Shown in pieces: positions 15,357-24,849 of a DNA stretch of 27,502 bases (position 1 is its first letter; every line of letters begins with the position of its first letter). The stretch is from NCBI GenBank assembly GCA_002780065.1, contig PEWQ01000107.1, positions 1-27,502 of the forward strand. Reading direction: 5' to 3'. The DNA comes from Candidatus Hydrogenedentes bacterium CG07_land_8_20_14_0_80_42_17. Its GTDB lineage: Bacteria; UBA8481. The position numbers and the translations under genes are program-made. Under the pieces are notes generated by a model that saw only the letters and a program-made list of their open reading frames with translations, did not search any database and was not told the DNA's origin.

Positions 15357-17332
15357 CTCTTCCACTTCTTTTTAGTTTTTTTTCCTTTGAGCGATTCTAT
15401 TTTATCTCTCAAATATGCCGCGCGTTCAAAATTTAATGTCTCAGCCGCATTCTGCATCTCCTCTTCCAAAGACTGAATCAAAAGAAGCTTTGCCTCGCGC
15501 GGGAGCAAATCGGCGTCATCGATAAGTTCTTTTTCAAGCGGATCCACCGAAAAGACATCGAGCGACTCAATCGGTTTGGAAATACTCTGCGGAGTAATGC
15601 CCATCCGTTCGTTATATTCGAGTTGAATTTGTCGACGCCTGCGAGTCTCCTCGACAGCGCGCGTAATTGAACCTGTAATGTTGTCGGCATAAAGTAGAAC
15701 CCTGCCGGTCCTATTTCTTGCGGCTCTGCCCATTGTCTGAATTAAACTTTTTTCAGATCGTAAAAAGCCTTCTCTGTCCGCATCGAGAATTGCAACTAGC
15801 GCCACCTCAGGAAGATCAAGTCCTTCTCTCAATAAATTGATTCCGACAAGAACCTGAATCTCACCTGTCCTCAATGCTTTCAGCTTCTCGATACGTTCCA
15901 TAGTTTTTATTTCCGAATGCAGATATTCGACCTTGAACCCTTTGTCTTCGATAAAACCCGCCAGCTCTTCCGCCGTTCTCTTAGTCAAAGTCGTCACCAG
16001 CACGCGCTCGTTCTTTTCAACTGCCAACGTCAATTCCTTCAAGAGATCATCAACTTGGCCGGTTGCCGGACGAATTTCAATTTCAGGGTCCACGAGTCCT
16101 GTCGGCCTTATCAACTGTTCAACTACTCTTTTAGATATTTTCAGTTCGTAATTGCCGGGTGTTGCAGAAGTGAAGACGGCTTGTTTGACTCTTGAATAAA
16201 ACTCGTCAGCCTTCAAAGGCCTATTGTCAAGCGCAGAAGGAAGCCTGAATCCAAAATCAACCAGCGTGAGTTTCCGCGATCTATCCCCAGCATACATCCC
16301 CTCGATCTGGCCTGTTGCAACGTGAGACTCATCGATAAAGACAAGGAAATCTTCAGGAAAATAGTCGAGCAAAGTGTATGGAGGCTCACCCTTTTTTCTG
16401 CCTGTGAGATGCCTGGCATAATTCTCGATTCCTTTGCAATATCCCATCTCACGGATCATGTCCAGATCGTAATTTGTCCGCTGTTTCAAACGCTCAGCCT
16501 CGAGTATCTTTTTTTGCGACTGAAGTTCGAGGTATCTTTCATTGAGTTCCGCTTCAATTCTTTCGACAGCAGACTTCAACGAATCATCGGATTGAACAAA
16601 ATGCTTAGCCGGATAGATCGTAACATTTTCAAATTCACCTGTGGCATTTCCATTCAGCGGAGAGATCGACTGAATCGATTCGATTGAATCTCCGAAAAAG
16701 ATAATTCGAAAAGCATCCTCGCGATATGAAGGATGGAGTTCGAGTATTTCACCTCGAAGCCGCATAGTGCCTCTCGAAAGATCTTCTCCTCTTGAATACT
16801 GCATCGTGACAAGTTTCTTAATTGCTCTGGATCTGGAAATTTCCTCACCTCGCTTCAAGATCAACGTCATCTTAGAATATTCCGTCGGAGCTCCGAGCCC
16901 GTATATGCAAGAAATAGAAGATACAACTATCACATCACGCCTTGTCATAAGTGAAGTTGTAGCGGAAAGCCGCAGGCGGTCTATTCGCTCATTTATCATT
17001 GCATCTTTGTCAATGTAAGTATCAGTTTGAGGAATGTAGGCTTCAGGCTGGTAATAATCATAATAGCTGACAAAAAACTCGACTGCATTTTCAGGGAAAA
17101 AGTTTTTAAATTCCGCATAAAGTTGCGCGGCAAGGGTTTTATTCGGAGAAAGAATTAATGCGGAGCGATTTAATTGTTCGATTACTTTTGCCATAGTAAA
17201 TGTTTTTCCGCTTCCGGTTACACCAAGCAAAGTCAGTCTGTCTTCTCCGTTATTCAGCCCTTCAAGAAGTGAATCTACAGCTTTAGCTTGGTTGCCTGAC
17301 GCTTCGAATGAAGATGTAAGTTTGAAATTCAT
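15353..17332 (-). CDS. uvrB: Excinuclease ABC subunit B
   Basis: 659 residues, full length. The P-loop GVTGSGKTF (37-45) is followed by the beta-hairpin region YYQPEAYIPQTDTYIDKD, the DESH box (VFIDESHV), helicase motifs V-VI (GINLLREGLDLPEV, QTMGRAARN), and a C-terminal UVR motif (about 620-650) for contact with UvrC. It loads damaged DNA in nucleotide excision repair. Coupled to tgt by a 4-bp overlap. It begins 37 nt after the MFS gene, without a Shine-Dalgarno sequence; TATCTT lies 6 nt upstream of the ATG. Confidence 0.98.
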   Translation of the reverse strand: MNFKLTSSFEASGNQAKAVDSLLEGLNNGEDRLTLLGVTGSGKTFTMAKVIEQLNRSALILSPNKTLAAQLYAEFKNFFPENAVEFFVSYYDYYQPEAYIPQTDTYIDKDAMINERIDRLRLSATTSLMTRRDVIVVSSISCIYGLGAPTEYSKMTLILKRGEEISRSRAIKKLVTMQYSRGEDLSRGTMRLRGEILELHPSYREDAFRIIFFGDSIESIQSISPLNGNATGEFENVTIYPAKHFVQSDDSLKSAVERIEAELNERYLELQSQKKILEAERLKQRTNYDLDMIREMGYCKGIENYARHLTGRKKGEPPYTLLDYFPEDFLVFIDESHVATGQIEGMYAGDRSRKLTLVDFGFRLPSALDNRPLKADEFYSRVKQAVFTSATPGNYELKISKRVVEQLIRPTGLVDPEIEIRPATGQVDDLLKELTLAVEKNERVLVTTLTKRTAEELAGFIEDKGFKVEYLHSEIKTMERIEKLKALRTGEIQVLVGINLLREGLDLPEVALVAILDADREGFLRSEKSLIQTMGRAARNRTGRVLLYADNITGSITRAVEETRRRRQIQLEYNERMGITPQSISKPIESLDVFSVDPLEKELIDDADLLPREAKLLLIQSLEEEMQNAAETLNFERAAYLRDKIESLKGKKTKKKWKR

Positions 17333-17369
17333 TGAAAGAAGATATCATAAACGCGAAAAAAAATCATCC

Positions 17370-18602
17370 TTACAAAATAGCAGGTTCTTGCGATTCGATA
17401 ATTTGATTTTTTGTATGAGGATCGAACATAAAGAGAACGAAGAATGCCGAGCAGAAATTAAGAATTCCGCCAATAATTGCGAGAGACGGCATACCTCTGG
17501 ATTCAAAGAAGAGACTTCCGAGATATGAGCCGGCTGAAACTCCTAGAAGTATAATAGAGTGATTTGCGAGGAGAAGCGGTCCTCTAATATTGGAAGGCAC
17601 AGCTTCGCCCAGCATTGAAATCATCGAAGGGAATCTAGATGAACCTGTGAAATGCATTCCGACAACAATTATTACAGCTAAATAAAGTACCTCAACTTTT
17701 GCAATGCTCATGACCAATACAGCCATAACAACATTTGCAATAAAGGCGACGCGTTTTTTTCCGACCGAATCACTGACTTTGCCGCCGAAAGGTCCTCCGA
17801 AGAGAGCCGCGATACCGGCGATCATATAGACGAGTCCAACCTGACTTGGAGTCAAACCAAAGTCGAGTTCGAGCCATGCTCCGATATAAGTAGTAACGCA
17901 AGAAATACCTGCAAGCATAGTTCCGAATGCCATGAATGCAGGAATGACACCTTTTGCTTTAATTATTTTGCTGTAATCTTTAATTTTAAAGTCGTCACCG
18001 CATGGAGCGGGAGGAATTTTTCTGATGTATGGCAGAACGATAAGAGTCACGAGCGATAATATTCCAAATGTCCAGCGCCAACCGACATGTTCAGCAAGAA
18101 ATGCGCCGATAGGAATGCCGATTATTACTGAAACGAAGAAGCCGGATCCGAGCCAACCGACCGCTTGAGCACGTTTTTCATAAGGGACTTTTTGAGCCAC
18201 GTAGACGTGGCACATTGTCATAGCAAGCCCTCCGCCAATTCCGGCAACTATTCTTCCCAATAGCAATACAAAGAAGTTTGGAGAGGCAGCACATATTGTG
18301 GTGCCGCTGAAGAGAATCCAAATACCTGCGACTAAAAGCGGCAGCGCTCCGAACCGCGCCGAGAGCGGAGCAAGAAACGGAGATGCCAAAGCAGAAGCGA
18401 TAGAATAAGAAGTCACCAGTAATCCTGCAGTTCCGACTCCGACATCAATATCCTTTGCGATGGAATTTAGGAGAGGAGCAACAACCATTGTATCAATAGC
18501 ACCAAGCCCGAGCGCAAGAATTAAAGGCAGGAGTTTAAACTCGCCGGTAGAATCTTTTTGTTTTGAGAGTTCGTTGATAGATATTGAAGATGAATTATTC
18601 AT
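17370..18602 (-). CDS. Major facilitator superfamily transporter (drug:H+ antiporter-like)
   Basis: 410 residues with twelve expected membrane helices. The loop 2-3 motif is degenerate (APLSARFGALPLLV), and its repeat in the second half is well kept (GGKVSDSVGKKRVAF). LGRIVAGIGGGLAMTMCHVYVA is the conserved helix-4 region. Overall it resembles DHA1-type exporters such as AraJ/Bcr relatives; the substrate is unknown. It lies 66 nt after the AIM24 triplet and 37 nt before uvrB. No clear promoter or ribosome site is seen, so read-through from the AIM24 genes is possible. Confidence 0.88.
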   Translation of the reverse strand: MNNSSSISINELSKQKDSTGEFKLLPLILALGLGAIDTMVVAPLLNSIAKDIDVGVGTAGLLVTSYSIASALASPFLAPLSARFGALPLLVAGIWILFSGTTICAASPNFFVLLLGRIVAGIGGGLAMTMCHVYVAQKVPYEKRAQAVGWLGSGFFVSVIIGIPIGAFLAEHVGWRWTFGILSLVTLIVLPYIRKIPPAPCGDDFKIKDYSKIIKAKGVIPAFMAFGTMLAGISCVTTYIGAWLELDFGLTPSQVGLVYMIAGIAALFGGPFGGKVSDSVGKKRVAFIANVVMAVLVMSIAKVEVLYLAVIIVVGMHFTGSSRFPSMISMLGEAVPSNIRGPLLLANHSIILLGVSAGSYLGSLFFESRGMPSLAIIGGILNFCSAFFVLFMFDPHTKNQIIESQEPAIL

Positions 18603-18668
18603 GATTATTTTTATTCAATAAAAAATAAATACGCATTAATAAAATTTGCCCTTGCCAATTAAATATTT

Positions 18669-19343
18669 TTAATCGTTTTTGGATTTTACACGCCGAAACG
18701 GATGAATCCAATGTGCAAACGGTCTTACTGCTCTGCTCTGAATGTAAACTTTTCCGTGCCCGCTAAATCTGCATACAAAAAATTCTCCGCTCAATATAGT
18801 TGCCTTCCAATTCCCTAACTTCTCGACTGAATAATTCAAAGTAGAATCGAATGCGACAATATGCCCTGTATCGACGATATATTCTCCGTTCACTTCAATC
18901 TCTTCTATTGCACCGTAAGATGATAAGAGCAAAACTCCGGACCCGGAACATTTCAAAATAAAAAAACCTTCACCTGAAAGCAGTCCTTTACCCAGTCCCT
19001 GAAATTTAGTTTCAATTTTTATGCTAGGAGAACCGGCAAGATAGCCGTCCTTTTGAACAAATATTTCGCCATTCAAAGGTAGATTAATTATGTCTCCAGG
19101 AGCTCCAGGAGCCAACAGCACCATTCCGCCGTTCCTAGCGGTAAACGTATTCATGAAGAAACTTTCGCCGCCGAGCAATGATCTCTTTGCCGCTTCGAAT
19201 ATTCCACCGCGCATTCCGGTATCTATCTCAATTCCTGAACTCATTGCAACCATAGCGCCGCTCTCTGCAGAGATGCTTTCTCCGGAAATAAGGAGAACCT
19301 TTGCAAGCGAGAAGTCAGGCTTGCCGATAATTTCTATATTCAT
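18669..19343 (-). CDS. AIM24 / TIGR00266 family protein, third copy
   Basis: 224 residues with the family pattern: SAESGAMVAMS, GDIINLPLNGEIFVQKDGYLAG, GEGFFILKCSGSG, then the conserved end YIVDTGHIVAFDSTLNYSVEKLG with LSGEFFVCRFSGHGKVYIQSR. The fold is a beta-rich pseudo-symmetric unit with no known catalytic residues; the mitochondrial relative AIM24 affects inner-membrane organisation. There is no signal peptide or membrane segment. It overlaps copy 2 by 4 bp (ATGA). The C-terminus ends in a basic tail (FRRVKSKND). Confidence 0.88.
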   Translation of the reverse strand: MNIEIIGKPDFSLAKVLLISGESISAESGAMVAMSSGIEIDTGMRGGIFEAAKRSLLGGESFFMNTFTARNGGMVLLAPGAPGDIINLPLNGEIFVQKDGYLAGSPSIKIETKFQGLGKGLLSGEGFFILKCSGSGVLLLSSYGAIEEIEVNGEYIVDTGHIVAFDSTLNYSVEKLGNWKATILSGEFFVCRFSGHGKVYIQSRAVRPFAHWIHPFRRVKSKND

Positions 19344-20023
19344 GATGACCTCGGAGGTAAAAGCGAACCAACAAATTTTCCGAACGCATTGAGATTATGG
19401 CTTTGAGTGTAAAGCCGTCCCTTTCCGCTGAAACGTGCAACTAAACCTTCTCCGGAAAAGAATGCTCCGAGCCAAGACGAACCGAATTTTGTAATTGAGT
19501 AAGAAAGAGACGGTTCGAATGCGACAATGTGACCGGTATCGACTATAAATTCTCCATCTAAATCGAGTGCATCAATCGCACCGAAAGAATTCATGAGGAC
19601 CGAGCCTTGTCCGCGTGCGTGCATCATGAATAGCGATTCGCCGGCAAAAAAAGAACGCGCGCCTTGCCACTCGCCATCAAGAGAAATTTCGTCATCACAC
19701 CCTAAAAATGAACCTGACTGAATTATCAAGCCGCCTTTCAATGTGTGCTCGATGATGTCTCCGATTTGAGTAGGAGCTACAAGAATGTGCCCATTCAAAT
19801 TTGAATAAGCTTTGTTGATGAGAAAAAATTCTCCGGAAAGCATAGACTTTACCGCACCCAATAACCCTCCGGAACGTGCTCTCTTCACCTTTTGAGGGGT
19901 AAGAGAAACTTCTGCGCTCTTTGAGACCATCGAGCCTGCTTCGACAAGAAATGATTCTCCTTGTGAAAGCTCTATTCTAGCCATCGCGTAGGCCGGCTTA
20001 TGCAGAATTGAAATCTTTCTCAT
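19340..20023 (-). CDS. AIM24 / TIGR00266 family protein, second copy
   Basis: 227 residues. It has EAGSMVSKS near the start, LLGAVKSMLSGEFFLI, GDIIEHTLKGGLIIQSGSFLG, and the end block FIVDTGHIVAFEPSLSYSITKFGSSW with FFSGEGLVARFSGKGRLYTQS. It is clearly paralogous to its two neighbours but diverged in the first half (an extra charged stretch near residues 40-50). It begins 4 nt after copy 1 and overlaps copy 3 by 4 bp, so the three are probably made in fixed proportion. Confidence 0.88.
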   Translation of the reverse strand: MRKISILHKPAYAMARIELSQGESFLVEAGSMVSKSAEVSLTPQKVKRARSGGLLGAVKSMLSGEFFLINKAYSNLNGHILVAPTQIGDIIEHTLKGGLIIQSGSFLGCDDEISLDGEWQGARSFFAGESLFMMHARGQGSVLMNSFGAIDALDLDGEFIVDTGHIVAFEPSLSYSITKFGSSWLGAFFSGEGLVARFSGKGRLYTQSHNLNAFGKFVGSLLPPRSS

Positions 20024-20027
20024 CGCA

Positions 20028-20711
20028 TCACGCCGGGAGCCATGGAGAAATCCATGAAACTAATGAAGAAACATTTCTTGAGCAGATCAATATTTTCCCC
20101 ATTCCAGAAAATTCAACTACAAGTCCTTCGCCGGATAATAAAGTTGATTTCCAACTTCCGACTCTTTTTATTCTATAAGTTAGAGAAGGTTCCCATGCCA
20201 CAAGATGTCCAGTATCCACAGTCATAGAGCCTTTCACTGTTTCTTCGGAAATGATTCCATAGCCGGAAGCGAAGAGATCACCTGTTCCTGAAGCTTCTAA
20301 AATAAAAAGACCACTGCGTCCAAAAAGACTTTTGCATCCGCCGTAAACTGTCGAAATTGTTATTCCTTCAGAAGCGGCAAGAAACGCACTGGCAGAAAGT
20401 CTCATAGTATTTCCAATTAAAGGTATGTGAGCAATGTCACCGGGCATAGTAGGAGATAGACCGAGCTTAGCCGGCGAGGTGGCTCGATATTGCGAAATAA
20501 ATAAACTTTCTTTTGAGAGCATCTTACCGAGCGCTCCAAAAAAACCTCCATGCAGTTTTGTTTCAATCGATAGGCCATTCGAGTAATAAACCATGGAGCC
20601 TGCTTCAGAATAGATTGAGCCATCAGAAGTAAAATCGACTTGCAATGTGCTGAAAGAAGGTCTATTCGCAATTTTCCATGAATAACCTTTTCCTATTCCT
20701 TGATCTGACAT
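20028..20711 (-). CDS. AIM24 / TIGR00266 family protein, first copy
   Basis: 227 residues. It has YSEAGSMVYYSNGLSIETKLHGGFFGALGKML, GDIAHIPLIGNTMRLSASAFLA, and the end block MTVDTGHLVAWEPSLTYRIKRVGSWKSTLLSGEGLVVEFSGMGKI. It leads the triplet; the gap to folC upstream is 51 nt. There is no Shine-Dalgarno sequence, but TAATCT lies 6 nt before the ATG. Molecular function is unknown for the family in bacteria. Confidence 0.88.
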   Translation of the reverse strand: MSDQGIGKGYSWKIANRPSFSTLQVDFTSDGSIYSEAGSMVYYSNGLSIETKLHGGFFGALGKMLSKESLFISQYRATSPAKLGLSPTMPGDIAHIPLIGNTMRLSASAFLAASEGITISTVYGGCKSLFGRSGLFILEASGTGDLFASGYGIISEETVKGSMTVDTGHLVAWEPSLTYRIKRVGSWKSTLLSGEGLVVEFSGMGKILICSRNVSSLVSWISPWLPA

Positions 20712-20717
20712 ATTGAA

Positions 20718-20745
20718 AGATTACATGATGATAACTCAAATACAA
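20718..20745 (-). promoter_or_regulatory. Putative promoter of the AIM24 triplet
   Basis: On the minus strand TTGTAT, a 16-nt spacer and TAATCT, ending 6 nt before the ATG of copy 1. It lies in the short gap after folC, so the triplet may be transcribed separately from accD-folC. Confidence 0.45.
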
Positions 20746-20762
20746 AATTATTTTTTCGGACT

Positions 20763-21953
20763 TTATATCTTTCCTTCAGGCGGGAAAGGGCCGCAGTTCT
20801 CGCCGTATTTCAATTTCAAAAATTCTCCGAGTAAATAAATCGAACCGGTCACTAAAAGTATGCTTTCATTATCAACTAAAGATAAAGCTTTTTCATAAGC
20901 TTTAAAAAGATTAGAAATTTTTATCGCGGAGCTTGGCGCTTTTACTTCTTCAGCGTTCAAGCCTCGCTTATTACTTACCTCAGTAATCACCCATTGATTC
21001 ACACGGTCGTCAAGAATTCGGATAAAATTTTGATGGTCTTTATCATTTAAGAATGCGGCAAGCGCCACTATTTTTTTTTCAGAAAACTGCAGAAGCAATT
21101 TATGCAAAGCCTCTGCGGCGTGAGGATTGTGCGCGGCATCGAGTATAACAGTCGGATTCGATTGAATAATCTGAAACCTACCTGGCCAATTTGCCCTGCT
21201 GCATGCCTCTCGGCAGAAGTCTTCTTCAAATTTTAAATTCTGAGTTCTGCAAAAAAGCTCTGCAGATTTGACAGCAATTTCTATATTCAAATTTCGGAAA
21301 GAGTCAAAATTGTATTTCACAATATGAGATTCAGCTCCGATTCTATTGCACTCATTTTTCAAAGCAGGCAGGTTTGTTCCCAAAATTGCCGGTCTTCCCT
21401 TCCTGACTATTCCAGCCTTCTCCACGGCAATCTTCTCCAATGTATCTCCGAGCCATTGAGTATGTTCAAGCCCGACAGATGTAATAACGCTGAGAACAGG
21501 ATCGAGCACATTGAATGCGTCTAATCGGCCGCCAAGCCCTACCTCTACAATCGCAACATCAACTTTCTCTTCTTTGAAGTATTCTATCGCCATAGCAGAA
21601 AGAGTCTCGAAATAAGTCGCCTGCTGATCGTCGAGAGATTCTATCTTTTCGTATATTCTTTCAAAGTCGGGTTGAGAAATGGGCGCGCCGTTTATTACAA
21701 TTCTTTCTTTGATATCGCAAAGGTGAGGCGAAGTAGTCAAGCCTGTTTTGAAACCTCGCTCCCGAAAATAATTATGTAAAGCTGAACAGACCGATCCCTT
21801 TCCATTTGTGCCTGCAACAAGTATTACAGGGAATTCAGGCCTACCGAGTTTATCGAGCAAAGCCCGCATTCCATTAAGTCCGAGTCTCCAGCCCCGCTCG
21901 ATTCTTTGCTCAAGCCTAAGAAGAGAGTTCAAAGTTAATTTTTCAATCAACAA
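20763..21953 (-). CDS. folC: Folylpolyglutamate synthase / dihydrofolate synthase
   Basis: 396 residues of the Mur-ligase family. The ATP loop VAGTNGKGSVCSAL spans 46-59, followed by SPHLCDIKERI, VEVGLGGRLDAFNV, SVGLEHTQWLGDTLEKIAVEKAGI, and ILDAAHNPHAAEAL in the C-terminal half. It adds glutamates to (dihydro)folate. The start codon is TTG (21951-21953), with a second TTG right behind it; no ATG fits the family start. It overlaps accD by 11 bp, the common accD-folC pair. Confidence 0.95.
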   Translation of the reverse strand: MLIEKLTLNSLLRLEQRIERGWRLGLNGMRALLDKLGRPEFPVILVAGTNGKGSVCSALHNYFRERGFKTGLTTSPHLCDIKERIVINGAPISQPDFERIYEKIESLDDQQATYFETLSAMAIEYFKEEKVDVAIVEVGLGGRLDAFNVLDPVLSVITSVGLEHTQWLGDTLEKIAVEKAGIVRKGRPAILGTNLPALKNECNRIGAESHIVKYNFDSFRNLNIEIAVKSAELFCRTQNLKFEEDFCREACSRANWPGRFQIIQSNPTVILDAAHNPHAAEALHKLLLQFSEKKIVALAAFLNDKDHQNFIRILDDRVNQWVITEVSNKRGLNAEEVKAPSSAIKISNLFKAYEKALSLVDNESILLVTGSIYLLGEFLKLKYGENCGPFPPEGKI

Positions 21954-22779
21954 ATTTAAAGATTCGGATGAGAGTCTTTCGCATCTCGTTTCGCTTTACG
22001 ACCATATCAAGCTGACCGTGCCCGAGAAGAAATTCCGAACGCTGAAAACCTTGAGGCAATTTTTGTCTTATGGTTTGTTCGATGACACGCGGGCCAGCAA
22101 AAGCAATCAAAGCCCCAGGCTCAGCTATAATTAAATTTGTTGCGGTTGCAAAGGACGCCGTAGTTCCTCCTGTTGTCGGATCAGTTAAAATCGAAATCGA
22201 CAGAAGTCCCGAATCTTTGTGCTTCGAGATGGCTCCGACAGTCTTAGCCATCTGCATAAGAGAAAGAATTCCCTCCTGCATACGTGCTCCGCCGGAGGTT
22301 GCCACAATTACGAGATGTCTTCGATCTCGAGTTGCGTTTTCTGTAAGCCGAGCAATTTTTTCTCCGACAACAGAACCCATCGAGCCGCCCATGAACTCAA
22401 AGTTCATAATAGATATTGCAATCTTTCTTCCGTCTATATCTCCATATCCGGTAATAACTGCATCGCGTTCCTGAGCCTTAGCTCTGGATTCGTCCAACCT
22501 TATCTTGTAAGGCTTCTCATCAACAAATTCCAACGGATCGCATGAAATCATCCTTACATCGTGCTCCTCAAATGTATTCGGGTCTAATAAAAGTTTTATC
22601 CATTGCCGAGCGGGAATGCGGTGGTGATATCCGCATACGGTGCAGACGAAGAGGTTGTCCTTCAGTTCATTTTTCGGAAGCATTGTTTCGCAGCCGAGAC
22701 ATTTAGTCCATAGCCCGGTCACCGCTTCCTCTTTCGCTATTCTGCGAGAACGATATCTAACTCTCTGAAACCAATTCAT
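21943..22779 (-). CDS. accD: Acetyl-CoA carboxylase carboxyltransferase subunit beta
   Basis: 278 residues. The N-terminal zinc ribbon uses Cys27, Cys30, Cys46 and Cys49. The crotonase-like carboxyltransferase domain follows (MNFEFMGGSMGSVVGEKIARL, SGGARMQEGILSLMQMAKT, TDPTTGGTTASFA, EPGALIAFAGPRVIEQT). With AccA it transfers the carboxyl group from biotin to acetyl-CoA, committing carbon to fatty acids. TAATAT lies 6 nt before the ATG and there is no ribosome site. Confidence 0.97.
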   Translation of the reverse strand: MNWFQRVRYRSRRIAKEEAVTGLWTKCLGCETMLPKNELKDNLFVCTVCGYHHRIPARQWIKLLLDPNTFEEHDVRMISCDPLEFVDEKPYKIRLDESRAKAQERDAVITGYGDIDGRKIAISIMNFEFMGGSMGSVVGEKIARLTENATRDRRHLVIVATSGGARMQEGILSLMQMAKTVGAISKHKDSGLLSISILTDPTTGGTTASFATATNLIIAEPGALIAFAGPRVIEQTIRQKLPQGFQRSEFLLGHGQLDMVVKRNEMRKTLIRIFKFVD

Positions 22780-22785
22780 ATTAAG

Positions 22786-22813
22786 ATATTATCAGAAAAA
22801 ATATTAATGGCAA
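22786..22813 (-). promoter_or_regulatory. Putative promoter of accD-folC
   Basis: On the minus strand TTGCCA (5 of 6 to TTGACA), a 16-nt spacer and TAATAT, ending 6 nt before the ATG. The predicted transcript would start at the accD start codon. The rest of the 123-nt gap to the TPR lipoprotein gene shows no other structure that I can support. Confidence 0.5.
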
Positions 22814-22902
22814 ATAATGTGCAATAGAAGTTTTTCTCAGAGAGCGCACAGAGAAGACCAAATCAATGCCCTCCAACTTAATTTCTTAACTGCTGCTTGT
22901 GC

Positions 22903-24849
22903 TTATCTGCTCGGTTTATATGTACGCATGCGGTCAATCGATTCTCTTACGATTCTCGAAGCAACAGTCGGTTCTTCTGAAAGGTTGATTTTGTAACTAT
23001 ATTCGAATGGAAAAATCTTTTCATAATCGACACGCAATAATCTTAAATCGAGAATCAAAATGTTCGTATCATATTCATCTCCGGTAATTCTTCCATGAAC
23101 AATCCAGTCAGCTCCAATGCTTGAGCGCAGCGGATACCATGTGTCGGGGATGTTATCGAAATCGTGCATGCGAACCATTTCATCGATATAATTCGTCAAA
23201 CTTTTCGGAGCATATTCAAAATCTTGATTAGCTTGAGTTGACGATGCAAAAGTCATGAACAATGAATTGGAAAGTTTCATAGCAGAGATATCGCCGAGTT
23301 TCCACTCAAAGCCTTCAACATTGACTTTCTGCTTTTCTTCACTGAATTGACTTCGTTCGCGCATTTGAGGCGTAATTCTGTTCTCACGATAGAATTGCTC
23401 TTCCATATCATCCCAAAATACTTTTTCGGAAACTGTGACATAATTTTCTGAAATAGATTTCAGCCGCCACCACGACTCGACAGCTTTAGCAGAATTGCCC
23501 AATAGATTATTAAGTATCATCGAGTGATAAAGCCCTGAAAGAATCGAAGGCGTATCTCCGGCTCGCTCGGAGCGTTTCAAACCTTCAGCAACATTTCGCA
23601 TCGCCGAATTGTAATCTTTCAAATCGATGTATGAAGAAGCAAGCCGATAGAAATCTTTAGGTGCAGCAGTAGACCATTCTCGTTTCAAAAGCGTTTCCAA
23701 GTTCGCCGCGCCGTCTGCAGTCCTGCCGGCAGAAAAATATACATCTATGATAATTCTGTCTATTTTTTCATATTCGGGATTCGACGGATAAAGCGAGAGA
23801 AAGCGTTCGCCGAAAGCTAGAGCTTCTTCACGATTGCCTCGCGACATCTCATCGATAGTCAGCCAGAAAAGTGCGTATGCGTGTTTTGCGGAATCAAAGT
23901 CCATTCGCTCTGCAATTCTTCGAAAATAATTTCTTGCTACAGATGTATCGCCTCGAGCCGCATGATACTGAGCCAATCTAAATACAAGCTTTGCCGCTTC
24001 GGTATCATTTCGCGGATCGATGAGACCGAGAAGATTTCTAGCAATATTCGCCGCGTCATCGATTTTTCGTTCGGCATCGTAAATATCCAAAAGCATTTTC
24101 TGAGCGGAAAGAGTCAAGTCAGGCATTGAGTAGACATTAATTAGTTCAAGCAAAAGATTTTCGGCTGAACTGTAATCAGCATACGCCATTTTATACCGCG
24201 CAAGATCGAGCATAGCTTGCGGCCGCTCGAGATGTTTCGGGAATCGCTTAATAAACTCTTCTAATGTCTCCGCAGCCTCCTGCCACTTTGCAGACTTTTC
24301 GAGCGCTTTTGCTCGCCCAATCAAAGCCGCAGGCACGTAAGGCCCGTTTCCGTAGCGTTCAAGATATATTTTATATTCATCTGCCGCTTCAGCAAAACGT
24401 AATTGAGCCGCCGCAGAACGCGCCAATAAAACTCTGACGTCAGGCACTAAAGAATTATCAGGAAACTTCAATAAAAAGTCTTCGAGTTCTTCCGAGCATT
24501 CAACAAATTTTCTTTGAGCAAAAAGAATATGCGCCTTTAGATATCTTGCCTGAGGCTCCAGATAATGTCCAGGATAGCGAGTCATTAGAATTGCCACAGC
24601 TCCTTCAGCTTCAGGATAATTTCCTAATTGATATTCGCTCCACGCAAGTCCCAAATACGCATTCGGAAGAGACAAAAGTTTCGGGTTGTCTTTTATGAAT
24701 TGCCTGTATTCCTCAGCAGCGCGGTCATAGCGCTTAGCGGCATAATAGTCGTCCGCAGTTCGAACCGTTTCACGGCAAGAAAGTGCGAATACAGCAAAAA
24801 GGCAAAGAAAGAAAGAATAAAAAAATAAACTATTTTTTCGCAAATTCAT
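22903..24849 (-). CDS. Large TPR lipoprotein with CsgG/TolB-N-like C-terminal domain
   Basis: 648 residues. A signal peptide with a lipobox-like ALSC at its end (Cys25) suggests lipidation. From about 30 to 470 there are many TPR/Sel1-like helical repeats of the kind found in BamD and YbgF (AAEEYRQFIKDNP, AEGAVAILMTRYPGHYLEPQARYLKAHILF, YKIYLERYGNGPYVPAALIGRA). The end (about 520-648), with the segment GADWIVHGRITGDEYDTNI followed by LILDLRLLRVDYEKI, resembles the ADYVLxGxV...LRLVD pattern of CsgG/TolB-N-like outer-envelope domains. Role unknown; envelope assembly is a guess. It overlaps the upstream cyclic-nucleotide-binding gene as ATGA. Confidence 0.8.
   Translation of the reverse strand: MNLRKNSLFFYSFFLCLFAVFALSCRETVRTADDYYAAKRYDRAAEEYRQFIKDNPKLLSLPNAYLGLAWSEYQLGNYPEAEGAVAILMTRYPGHYLEPQARYLKAHILFAQRKFVECSEELEDFLLKFPDNSLVPDVRVLLARSAAAQLRFAEAADEYKIYLERYGNGPYVPAALIGRAKALEKSAKWQEAAETLEEFIKRFPKHLERPQAMLDLARYKMAYADYSSAENLLLELINVYSMPDLTLSAQKMLLDIYDAERKIDDAANIARNLLGLIDPRNDTEAAKLVFRLAQYHAARGDTSVARNYFRRIAERMDFDSAKHAYALFWLTIDEMSRGNREEALAFGERFLSLYPSNPEYEKIDRIIIDVYFSAGRTADGAANLETLLKREWSTAAPKDFYRLASSYIDLKDYNSAMRNVAEGLKRSERAGDTPSILSGLYHSMILNNLLGNSAKAVESWWRLKSISENYVTVSEKVFWDDMEEQFYRENRITPQMRERSQFSEEKQKVNVEGFEWKLGDISAMKLSNSLFMTFASSTQANQDFEYAPKSLTNYIDEMVRMHDFDNIPDTWYPLRSSIGADWIVHGRITGDEYDTNILILDLRLLRVDYEKIFPFEYSYKINLSEEPTVASRIVRESIDRMRTYKPSR

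Noticed and set aside
16322-16687. Plus-strand open frame of 121 codons
   Set aside because: It is opposite uvrB, which is full length and conserved here.
22070-22474. Plus-strand open frame of 134 codons
   Set aside because: It is antisense to the conserved accD core, has no recognisable motif or ribosome site, and is explained by the codon bias of accD.
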